Source: Plasmodium coatneyi
Lineage: Eukaryota > Apicomplexa > Aconoidasida > Haemosporida > Plasmodiidae
Assembly: GCF_001680005.1 (NCBI RefSeq)
Contig: NC_033565.1
Location: 477,501 to 541,500, forward strand
DNA length: 64,000 bases
Direction of reading: 5' to 3'
Part shown: in pieces, positions 21,947 to 31,457 of the stretch
Position numbering within the stretch: the first letter of the stretch is position 1
How the letters are laid out: the number at the start of each line of letters is the position of its first letter
Notes under the pieces: model-generated
What the model was told of the DNA's origin: nothing
The model's input: the letters and a program-made list of their open reading frames with translations, nothing else
Databases searched by the model: none
Translations under genes and position numbers: made by a program

Positions 21947-22025
21947 TAAAATGGTTCTGAAAAATTGTTCTGAAAAATGGTACTGAAAAATGACACTGAA
22001 AAATGGAACAGAAAAATGGCTCTGT
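21947..22025. repeat. 13-bp tandem repeat, unit CTGAAAAATGGTA
   Basis: Six copies of a 13-base unit with the core CTGAAAAATGG and a variable 2-3 bases (TTC, TAC, ACA, AAC, CTC). The conserved core with a varying position could be a repeated protein-binding site or decayed slippage. Confidence 0.85.
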
Positions 22026-23377
22026 TCAAAAAGCTTTGCTTGCTTATAAGCCATATAGGGACATGCATATGCCGCTCAGAGATGGAGCGGATTGCAATAG
22101 GCGTGCATATGTTTTATGTACATATACACGCGGGAAAGATGCAGTATGCTATCTTCTCCCTCTGTGTCGCCAGAGTATACCTTTCGATATAAAAATAAAT
22201 AATGCTTTTTTCCAAAGCGATGTGAGGACTGTGCGGGTGATACGATGAAATAAAAAAAGTAATAACACTCAAAAGGTCGAAGGGTTGGGTTTGGGTGAAA
22301 CAGTAAAACGAACAAAAATAAAAGAACGTAAAAAAAAGGAGCGTGGGGAAAATCATAAAAATGCATATAAATGTGTTAAACTTGTATTAAAATATGTACT
22401 TGCGTATTTAAGTACATACTCTGCGTTCAACGTGTGCTAAAATATGCATTCACATATATGTATAGGCTACCAAAAGTGTTTTTTTGAAGCCTCACTATTC
22501 ACTTGTTTATTTTTTCAAACATACATATAAATGTAACATATCTGCGAATTTTCTCTATGATTTCTCAAAACGCTTAACCATTCATACAAAATAAAAACAT
22601 GAATACATAAAACGAAACTTAAGCAAAGGAACAAAAGATACTCGCTTCGGTAAATTTATATAAAAAATTACCTTTGGAAATTTTCTTTAATTTTAATAAG
22701 AAAAGAAAAAAAAATGAATGAATAAAAACAACAGGAAAATAAATTCTTATATTTCGCGTAAAGAAATTTATATTGAATTTTTTCTATTCATATATATATA
22801 TATACACGTATGTATAACTTTTATTTGAGGGAAAAATAAAAAAAGAATCAAAAGGGAGCGCAAATTAATATAAACTATAAACACGGGGTTCCAAATTGAA
22901 TAAAAAAATATTATACATGCGGATTATAATTGCTTTTTTTTTTTTTTTGCATTTATGCTTATCTCACATTCTCATTATACCATATGGTACAAAATAATGT
23001 ACGATAAGGTTATAAAATGATTGTACAGTCGTTGCCGTAAAATATGGTACCATTTAAACATTACATAAAATACACGTTCACAATTTTTTCGTCATGCCAT
23101 AACATAATCCTTCAAGTGCACCAGTATATAAGCGCATACGAACACGAAATGCGAAAAATATTTAAATTAAAAAATGGTAAAAAATAATGAAAAAGGAAGA
23201 ATATAAATGGTACATAAGTGAAAATTTTGCTACAGAATATTTTTAAACATATATATCTGCTTATTTTTTTGTACCATTTGCATACAAAATTAAAGTGCAC
23301 AAATAAATAACAGACAAATTTTTTCTTTTTCTCATATGGTTGCCCCTCTTTCGAGACACCAAAGAAAAATGCAAATT

Positions 23378-23515
23378 TCAAAGGCAAATTTGTAGCGCAA
23401 AAATGCGCGGTAAATAATAAATAGGTGAAGCAAATTTAAGCAAATGTTTTCGGCAAATTTGTACGGCAATTTTGTATAATAAATTTTGTGAGGCAAATTT
23501 TATCGGCAAACTCGT
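23378..23515. repeat. Degenerate repeats around GGCAAATTTTGT
   Basis: Several scattered copies of G/C-GGCAAATTT(T)GTA-type words, partly overlapping, in a 140-base stretch. The copies are irregularly spaced, so this is a weak array. Confidence 0.5.
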
Positions 23516-24787
23516 CAAATAAATTTTAACAAATGAAAGCGAAATGAAATTCCTAAAAAAATCACATGAACAGCTCGCAAATGTGCTAGGAAATGAATTT
23601 CGTTTCCCGCTCTATTTTTTTGTAGCTCCCGCAAGTATTTCACAGGGATGGGCAAAAAAATAAAACGCGATGTATTTGAAAAGGAATACACGAAAAGTGT
23701 CTCACAATATATTATTTTTTATATCCACGTGTGCGTACTGTAAACATATAATATTTCATACATACAGGAGCAGGGCGTATTCCCATGTACATGCAGTTAT
23801 ATGCATGACAACTCTGGTAATATTTTTTTTTTTGCATATAATATATTATACGCATATATAAGACGACAATACAGGGATCCTGTATACTTGAATGGTAGGC
23901 ATATATTAAAGCATGTACTCAATAAATATATATACATATGCATAGGAGTTACAATTATTCTACATACATGTATATATAACATGCAATATAGAATATTTTC
24001 TCACTATGTAGAAAAAAAACGAAAGAGAGAAGCATATTATCATATATATGTATACAAATGCATACAATTGTGGGAGAAAAATATACATGTTTATATTAAG
24101 CAACGAGGATGTTATTAAATAATGTAACAAAATGCAAAATAGGTAAATTTTGAAATAAATGAAAATGAAAAAAACAGCTTTGTTAAGTTTAGTTAAATTT
24201 CTTCTTCTTTGTTTTTTTTCTTTCCCTTCTTCCACTGCCAAAAAATGAAATGAAAAAATATATAATTTTTTCGTACTTAATTTTTTTTTTTCTATGTACT
24301 TTTCTGTTTTGCTATTTTCAACATTCCGTAATTTTGTTTATATCCCTTTTTTTTTTTTTTTTGTTTACAATATTTTTCGCGGTCACTGGTGGTACGCCTA
24401 TTTTATTTTTTTATTTTAATTTTTTTTTTATCCCCTAGTACTACATTTTTTTTAAAAAATTTCTGGAGTTGTTTTAATTTACCTTTTTCTCTATCCCGCG
24501 GTTAATTTCTTTTTTTTTTCATTTTTAAGAAAAGCAACAAAATAATATTTTGTGTCCTTTATTTTTTCTATAAACTGGATTATTCGTCAATTGGAAAATT
24601 TAAGTATTTCTTCCAAAGTAGGGAAATCGCAAAAAAAAAAATGCGGAAATTCATTCATTAAACATTTCTTGAGAAATTGCATCAAAGTTGGAGCCAAGGG
24701 TGCAGCTGAAATGAGGAAGAAGCCGGGAAGGATTTTCTGCCCACTTACATAATTATATTGGAGAAAAAAAAAAAAAAATCAGTATAT

Positions 24788-25150
24788 GTATAAAAAGACG
24801 CGACGTGGGTTCTTCCTACCCCTTGTGCGTGCTTAATCGCTCCAGCGGACTTCTATGAATTATATATATATATATATGTGCTGCGTATTTTACATGCATT
24901 TCGCTAAGTCGAATTTAGAATAGCTAATTTCAGCATTGAAATTTTGTTCATTGAGACAAATGCCACTTGCATTTTTTCACGACAAATTTATAGCATATAT
25001 AACAATGCGTAGACAGTCGTTTTCTTTTTTTTTTTTTTTTTAATTGCCCGTTCCATGTTTCGGACATCTTCTATGTGCAATAGACGGCACGATCCCCACA
25101 TTTATCGCTGTCCGTAAATTTCGTATTCATCGAAGGGGATGTAAAGTATA
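24788..25150. other. G+C islands within the AT-rich stretch; possible structured RNA
   Basis: Two short islands stand out from AT-rich flanks. One (about 24796-24855) begins just after a TATAAAAAG and reads GACGCGACGTGGGTTC onward. The other (about 25045-25145) contains inverted words CGGACA...TGTCCG and ATCCCC...GGGGAT that could form stems. In AT-rich Plasmodium intergenic DNA such islands often mark tRNA or other RNA genes, but I could not fold either into a tRNA or recognise a spliceosomal RNA, SRP RNA, RNase P RNA or box C/D element. Strand unknown. Confidence 0.2.
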
Positions 25151-26645
25151 AAGCAGAAAGGTTTCTTTTCACTTTTTTTGCTCTTTATTTTTTTTTTTTT
25201 TTTTGTTTAAAAGTCCTCGCCGCGACATGGCTACCAATTGTTAGCAATTAGAAGATACCAAAAAATTAAGCGGCGCAGGTTGTCTATTTCTAACGGGGGG
25301 AAAAAACGTAAGTTGTGTATGCAAAATGGTACATGTACGCACAGCCATAAATAATATGCCCATTTTTTAACGCCACGTGGGGGGCACAAATGTACAATTT
25401 AGTGGTAGATGATAGTACCCACCTTCTGCGTTATCACTGTTTAACGCAGTCGAAATTGTATGCCCTTAAAAATGGGGTAAATATCCAAACCAAGCGTCTT
25501 TTCCCCCATGTGCAAGTTAATTTTGCATTCGTTTTGCCTGCGCAACCGGCATATTGACGCTTCCTTAAAAGTAAAGGGCATAATTACAACTTTTCTTTCA
25601 TTTTTGTTGTCCTCCAAGCAGCTAACATATTACGCGCACTCATCAGCTTAGACGCCTCCACTTGTGGCGTGTACCTCTGCATGTTCCTTTGCCCTCGTCG
25701 CGCTGGTGGCTGCCTTCCACCCCATGTTAATGTACTTGTGTTGCACCTCCGCGAAAGTGAAAGAAAATGTTGAAACGATCAATCTGTGCCAATTGATAAC
25801 AGCCAATTGGGAAGTAACAAAAGAAGGGGACCCTCGTATGTGCATATACTGGCCGAAATTTCCATACATGTGTACTCGTCATCCCATCAGCTACTGCTAT
25901 GCGTGGGTGAATGGCCCCCTTTAATTTGATCAACCTGTACAAACGTATGATAGGTGTTGTGTTCACATAGGGTAATAAGGAGAATTGCAAAAAAGAAGGA
26001 AGTTGCCAATGTGGTAGAAGGGTTTCACATTTCACCTAGTCAATTGCGCAAACGAATAATGGGGTACCCATTCGAGTTTGCAGTTTGTTCTCTTGCTATG
26101 TGTTGGCGTAATAATGAGCTCAACTAAAGAATTATCCCTCTCTTAATGGATCGCTCGACCGATGGCCTACTGTTGCAACTTCATCAGGCAACAAAAGGGA
26201 TATCCATTAGCCCATGCGTAAAAGTATTAGTGCCAATTTCGAAAAAATAGGCGTCTTTCTCTGATTTCTTAACATTGTAGAGTTTATTCATAAAAGGGGA
26301 GTTGCGGTGCCCCCTCGTATGGCTAAAATTTACCAAATGAGTTGCACAATAAGTCGAGGTGCTACAGAATAAAAGTCGCACCCATAAAATGGGAACATGA
26401 AAAAACAAACCCTGCCATAAATAAAAAAAATATATATATGTGGCAACCGACTGGGCGCATAAATAAGCCAAGCATCGCAAATGATCGACGCGTAGAGGGC
26501 TAACCCAGCGTAGCCAGTTCGAATTCTCCAACAGTACCGGTTGGGGTGGAACCACATCAAAAAAGGAGAAAGGTCCACTTGGGGGATGTGCCTCCATGAT
26601 GAGGGTGGGAAGTTTCCCCCTTAATGGTGGTCAAATAGCACTTCT

Positions 26646-29207
26646 TCACTGCGAGGTGTTCTCCGTAAGGGGCGGCTTATTTTTGTTTTTGCCCTTCGTG
26701 TAGACCCTCTCATCGCAGGGGTTGAAGCCCCGTTCCTCTGCACCCATGACGGCCCAGGATGGGGTTTCGGCACAGTAGTCAGCGGCGGTAAAATCTTTAT
26801 TCTGCCTCACCAAAAATTGAAACTTCTCATAATCAATCCAAGTGTGCCATTTATCATTTATTTTGAATTCTTTTTTTGCTATTAAAATACTGCAAGAGTG
26901 TCTATGCTCACAGGCAATTTCATACGAATCGGAAAGGTACCCATTAGAGTGTATTAAACTGTAGGCAAACTGGTAGACTTCTTCATGCCATGGAATATTT
27001 TTCATAGTAAGTTGATAACCATCGGAGGAACCACAATAAGTTACAGCTTTTATTTCAATAAAATCTGGGTAGCCATATTCTACCAACTTAGAATAACTTA
27101 AAATTTCTTCAGACATCATATTATATTCCTTGACTAGGGTAAATCTAAACACCGTTCTTTCTTTTCTCTTTTTTAGAATCTTAATGCATCGTATGTAGCG
27201 GTCCCAAAAATCTTTAAACAATGGCCTGTCTATGTTTTTTAAAGCCTCTTCATTAGGTGCATCAATCGAAAGGTACAGTTGTGTCACTTTGTGTAATTTT
27301 TGCAACTCATTTGGGAACTGTGCATTCGTAACTAGGAAGGTCGAAACGTTCTTACTATGCAGCTCATCAATTAGCTTGTTAATATCTGGGTACATGATTG
27401 GTTCCCCCACTAGGGACAAGGCACAATGTCTAACATTAGCTGCTTCGTCAAATCTTTCTTTAACAACTCCATGTGCTCCTTTCAGTTCTTTTATCATACC
27501 TTTATGTTTTTTAAGTGCTTCATTTACTATCATTTCTGCGTCGTCTTTATTCCATTTCCAGTGAGTCCCCACTGGGTTTTTGTGATGTCTCCAACAGAAG
27601 ACGCATTTATTGGCACAAGCTAAACTTGGCGTAGCTTCCATACATTGATAAGAATTAATTCCATAAAAGGTATGTTTGTAGCATCCACCTCGACCTCTTA
27701 AATGCGATTTTGTCCATCTGCATAACTTTACTGCACTATGCGAACCGATAATTTTGTATCCTTCCTTTGTTAGTTTATTTCGTTGGTTGGATGTAAGCAT
27801 ATCCTTCGGTTTGTCTGGGATGAGGTCCTCCAATTCGTCACCGCTGCTACAGAGAGAGGTACTTGCCTTCACATCTTCCCTTTTTTTTATTCCATACGAA
27901 TGTGGACTTTTTTCTACCATTTCATCGTCGCTGCTTTGGGCGGTGGGTACTTCTTCCCATTCGTCACCATTGGGGGGGGTACACCCGTTGTGGGTGCCTT
28001 CCCCGCAGGTGCTGCAAGATGCGTTGGTAGGAGGGTCCACTTTAAGGGTATCCTCAATGGGGGGATCGACCGCTTGAGGACTTTCCCTCTTCTGAACAGT
28101 CACATGGTTGTGTTGCCCCCCCTGATATGGCACCTCAATCGACGCCACATCCGTTCTGCTCCCCACCCTGAAGTTTTCATCTCTGCCCTTCCTATTTTCC
28201 CCCTTTGCGCAAAAAAAGAAGCAATAGTGCTGCAGCGAATTGTAAATCTTCCTGTCTGCATACGGCATGAAGGACCCTAACTGGGGAAAATTAAAACAGT
28301 AGAAAAGGAAACCCAAACTGATCGTCTTAAATAAACTGCATTTCCACAGAAGGAATGTTTCTTCGTTGTTTTCCTCATCACACAGTTTTAACGTCCTAAA
28401 CAATTTTTGTGCACCCAAGGAGGTGAGATATTTGTCACACTTCTTAACAGGTGCGCAAAAGTGAGTACTTCCGTACTGTTTGTTTCCAAACCCTATGCAA
28501 GTATAAAAAATATTTTTTAAAAAATCTTTTTCAACGCGGAAGTCGTTAAATAAATCTTCCAACAGCTGTTCAAACTTGTAGCAATTCCTGGGGAAAGAAC
28601 CGTTACTAGCTGTACTAACAAATAGTACCATCACATTTAAGTCATATTCACTGGTGCGTTCGAAGAACGTATAATCGTTGAACTCGTTGCCGTTCACAAA
28701 ATCAAAGTTGACTGTGCAGACATTGTTGCTTATGCAACAGTCTAGGTAGTTCACAAATTTATCGCTACATTTTTTTTCCTTCTCTTGAAATTCTTGTAAA
28801 GCTTCATGTGCAGCATTTACCCTCTCCGTTTTGAATGAATCCTTTTTGCCATTCCTTCCACTTTGTTCATTCTTCCTTTGTAACAATTCTGAATACTCCT
28901 TAAAATATTTCACCAGTCTGTTGTCATCCCCGTGATACAGTTCGTTTTTCCTTCCGTTGAAAATGTGGTGGCTCCCTCCCTCCTCCGTTACTATTCTATT
29001 TACCTCGTTACATATATTTTCTATGTCTTTGAAAAATTGTATGAATTCGTTTAGAAACCCCTTCGCCTTCTTGTAGCTGTTGGACCCTTCCGATCCGTAT
29101 ACTATCCTTAGATTGATCTTTGCCTTTTTTTTCTTCCTAACGGCGTGTTGCTCAAAAATGGTTTGCAACAAGTTCCTCCGTTTTTTCGCCTCGTCCATCT
29201 TCACCAT
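26646..29207 (-). CDS. TYW1: TYW1: tRNA 4-demethylwyosine synthase (flavodoxin plus radical SAM)
   Basis: An 853-residue single-exon protein. TYW1 condenses pyruvate with N1-methylguanosine at position 37 of tRNA-Phe to give 4-demethylwyosine, the second step of wybutosine synthesis, which protects reading frame at Phe codons. The N-terminal part (about residues 35-320) is flavodoxin-like: an initial strand RIVYGSEG, FVSTASNGSFPRNCYKF near 198-214 and CIGFGNKQYG near 240. A disordered acidic insert follows (about 355-470). The radical SAM core carries CX3CX2C at C531, C535, C538 within ACANKCVFCW, followed by HHKNPVGTHWKWN, as in eukaryotic TYW1. SLVGEPIMYPDI and TVFRFTLVKEYNM are further family motifs. 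The C-terminus (TPSWAVMGAEERGFNPCDERV) also matches TYW1. All cluster cysteines are present. No organelle leader is evident, so a cytosolic site is likely. Its promoter must lie in the short region up to the F-box gene's last exon. Confidence 0.95.
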   Translation of the reverse strand: MVKMDEAKKRRNLLQTIFEQHAVRKKKKAKINLRIVYGSEGSNSYKKAKGFLNEFIQFFKDIENICNEVNRIVTEEGGSHHIFNGRKNELYHGDDNRLVKYFKEYSELLQRKNEQSGRNGKKDSFKTERVNAAHEALQEFQEKEKKCSDKFVNYLDCCISNNVCTVNFDFVNGNEFNDYTFFERTSEYDLNVMVLFVSTASNGSFPRNCYKFEQLLEDLFNDFRVEKDFLKNIFYTCIGFGNKQYGSTHFCAPVKKCDKYLTSLGAQKLFRTLKLCDEENNEETFLLWKCSLFKTISLGFLFYCFNFPQLGSFMPYADRKIYNSLQHYCFFFCAKGENRKGRDENFRVGSRTDVASIEVPYQGGQHNHVTVQKRESPQAVDPPIEDTLKVDPPTNASCSTCGEGTHNGCTPPNGDEWEEVPTAQSSDDEMVEKSPHSYGIKKREDVKASTSLCSSGDELEDLIPDKPKDMLTSNQRNKLTKEGYKIIGSHSAVKLCRWTKSHLRGRGGCYKHTFYGINSYQCMEATPSLACANKCVFCWRHHKNPVGTHWKWNKDDAEMIVNEALKKHKGMIKELKGAHGVVKERFDEAANVRHCALSLVGEPIMYPDINKLIDELHSKNVSTFLVTNAQFPNELQKLHKVTQLYLSIDAPNEEALKNIDRPLFKDFWDRYIRCIKILKKRKERTVFRFTLVKEYNMMSEEILSYSKLVEYGYPDFIEIKAVTYCGSSDGYQLTMKNIPWHEEVYQFAYSLIHSNGYLSDSYEIACEHRHSCSILIAKKEFKINDKWHTWIDYEKFQFLVRQNKDFTAADYCAETPSWAVMGAEERGFNPCDERVYTKGKNKNKPPLTENTSQ

Positions 29208-29832
29208 TTCGTCGCGCCTTCATATACTTGGTGAATCAGGGACAGTTATGTAGTCTGCCTCTATGCTTAGCTGCACGATTTACTGTACTTCCACCACTTG
29301 AGTTCCCTTCAAAAGATGCGAGACTTACTCCACATAAATCGAAACAAAACAAAAAAAAAAAAAAAAAAAATTGCAAAGGAACTCCGCTTCGTCCTTACCG
29401 AAACTGCGAATCCGTCGTTGCCAACGGGGCGTGAAAAAATTGCAAAAATGGGTTCCTCCTTAATACATATTTAAAGGGGCAGTTAATTTTTTTTTTTTTG
29501 CAATTTCTGGTGCGTTCACCATGGGGGTTAACATATGACATGACAGGCAAGTTCATTTTATTTTTTTATTTTGTTTTATTCCGTTTAATTTTTTTTTATG
29601 TTGTTTTATTTTATTTTTTCCGAGGTGTTCCTGCGGATCGCGTTTATTCGCCTTGCTGGCGACGGCCATTAGGCAGCACAAGAAAGCAACAAACAAAAAA
29701 ATGGACTAAATGGATGCACAGATAGGTAAAATAAAGTTTTCGTAACACATACTGATGCTGAGGTGAAATGTAGAAAATGGGAGCTGCATCCATGCGCGGA
29801 AGAGCGTTCATCTTGGGGGGAAAAAAAAATCA
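29208..29832. other. Short intergenic: TYW1 promoter and F-box gene 3' end
   Basis: Contains poly(A) at 29351-29370 on the plus strand, ATTTTATT-rich DNA at 29556-29620 and no coding frame. Confidence 0.55.
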
Positions 29833-31457
29833 TCATGCCGATGATGATAATGATAGCGGTGATGAGGTTATATGAATAAACGAAATGAGGTACAAAATGA
29901 GGGTATAAAGAACAAATAGATACGCGTGGTGACTAAGTCCAAATTGGAGGGGGTAAAAAGAGAGTAGTCCCCCACGTCTCGCGGCATTCTTCGAGGAATC
30001 CAATTTGCTGATGTAGGTTATATGTACAAACAAAAAATTTCACCATTAGCGCTGTCCATGCAAGTATATTATTTACACATGTGTGTATTTTTTTCTGTCG
30101 GGGGGAGGGGAGGTGTCCAAAATCTGGGGAGCGCACTGCAGCGTTTGCAAATACATATATACATATTTATATATACACGTCCCTGCGGCATCAGAAGGGA
30201 AAACCGACTCTGCTTCACCTTTCTCATTTTTGGGGTGTAAATTGCTTCCCTCTTCGAAGCTAATGCGTAGATCGAAATGAGGACTCCTTACCCATTTTGC
30301 ATGGTCCCCCGTTTGCAACCCTTCTTGCTTCCCATGTAAGAATCGAGTATCTTTTTGAAGACGCTATTTCTACTGGCAGGGGAAATGCACCCACTTTTCT
30401 TTTTCCCCCTTTTTCGCATACCCCCATGAATCGTATTTCCATCCATACGTTTATGTGAATACCTTTTTCTGTATGCAAAGGAGGGTTCCATTTCTTGTGC
30501 GTAGGAATCGTCAGAATAATTTTCTTCCTGGGGGGAGATGTATTGAAAGGCTCCACCAGCTCCCATATCATAAGTCAAAATGTATCTAACGGTAGAATTT
30601 ACACTCTTAAAGTTTTTTCTACATTGTGGTTGTGATAAGCAATCAAACATTTTTCCAGACAAAGGGCATACCAAATACCCCCACTCTATGTCCGATGAAA
30701 TGGCTAGCTCACATTTATCATCACATATGTGATAATTCCTACTTTCAGTGCATATGTACAGATCGCTCCTTGGAATATATTTAAATTCGCAGTGATTGAA
30801 TGAACACATGTGTCCGCTTTTGTCTTCTTCTTGGACCCCCCTCCCCCTCAGTGTTATTTTGTCATTCCAAATTGATTCTTCTTCGATTTCGTTCATCATC
30901 TGGTTCGTCATCTTCCCTCCACGATGAGTGTTCTCACATAGGGGTAACGCATCCTTACCATTCCATACCGCGTCATTACCGCTGTTATGAAGGGTCTCGT
31001 CGTAAATACAATTCTGGTGACTTCTCCTTCCTATGTAATAAGGGGATACAGCTGGAGAGCCACCTCCGTAATCCCTTCCATGCATCACGTTATCCACCTT
31101 AAAACGACCGGGTTCGTACAAATGAGAAATGTTAAACTGTCCAAAGGAGCTGTCCCGCAAGGCAAGTAATGATGCCTCCATATCTAAGAATTGTTCTTGT
31201 GCAGACTTTGGAAAACAAACATATTTATTTTTTTTTTTCTCCTCATGTCTTATATAAAAGAGCTCCTTAAACGGATCATTCTGTTTCCTATTGATGATGT
31301 CATCTGTGTATTCCCTGTCGTAGAAGCACTTCCACAAATCATTGTACTTCACTGCGCAGTAGAATTCTTTGCACACGCAGTTTTTATTTTTCACCACATC
31401 TTCATACGTTAGGAACTTGAAAATTTCTTTTATGATGCCTGACGGTAGTTCATTCAT
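29833..31457 (-). CDS. F-box protein with zinc-binding module and possible C-terminal membrane anchor, two exons
   Basis: Exon 1 is 31457-30292. It opens with an F-box (LPSGIIKEIFKFLTYEDVV, then CVCKEFYCAVKYNDLWKCFY), the SKP1-binding helix bundle of SCF ubiquitin ligases. Near residues 220-265 is a Cys/His module: Y-I-C, then N-Y-H-I-C-D-D-K-C, then L-V-C-P-L-S-G, plus C near 270. It looks like a zinc site, possibly for substrate recognition. Exon 1 alone would end at ATG-CAA-AAT-GGG-TAA, where G|GTAAGG is a strong donor. The best acceptor is CCTACATCAG|CAAATTGG, giving exon 2 at 30007-29833 in phase and a 446-residue product. Exon 2 adds a basic stretch (KNAARRGG) and a hydrophobic segment, AYLFVLYTLILYLISFIHI, close to the end, which would make this a tail-anchored F-box protein. 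Exon 1 is well supported; exon 2 is inference. Divergent from the UFD1-type gene. Confidence 0.75.

Larger units (their letters stand above)
18723..26645. other. Eight-kilobase gene-free AT-rich stretch between the CCCH gene and TYW1
   Basis: No open frame here has coding character, family resemblance or a convincing splice model. By eye, 18.7-19.8 kb has ordinary intergenic composition, 19.8-24.5 kb is very AT-rich (single 60-base lines near 22.6-22.8 kb have only about 15-25% G+C), and 24.5-26.6 kb returns towards normal. It is full of poly(A)/poly(T) runs, CATATA/TATATG alternation (21.0-21.3, 21.6-21.85, 23.7-24.1 kb), a pure TA run near 24862-24877, and several tandem repeats. Both flanking genes are on the minus strand, so it contains the CCCH promoter and the TYW1 3' end. 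Candidate contents are a long 5' leader, long non-coding RNA or a replication origin. A centromere seems less likely, as the AT content is not extreme throughout and the syntenic P. falciparum centromere is, as I recall, elsewhere on chromosome 5. Confidence 0.6.

Noticed and set aside
25500..25725. A possible two-exon minus-strand gene starting MGWKAATSATRAKEHAE
   Set aside because: The donor GCAGAG|GTACAC looks fair, but joining to the best acceptor (GTTGCGCAG) hits a stop after a few codons.
26450..26540. A tRNA-like GTTCGAATTC word near the TYW1 3' end
   Set aside because: No matching T-arm stem, acceptor stem or A box could be drawn around it on either strand.
26184..26597. A 137-codon minus-strand frame just downstream of TYW1
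   Set aside because: No family resemblance, aromatic- and Cys-rich chance composition, and a second overlapping frame on the same strand. It probably lies in the TYW1 3' region.
18723..26645. A centromere
   Set aside because: The stretch is AT-rich only in part and contains ordinary-composition ends; the syntenic P. falciparum centromere is, as I recall, far from this block.
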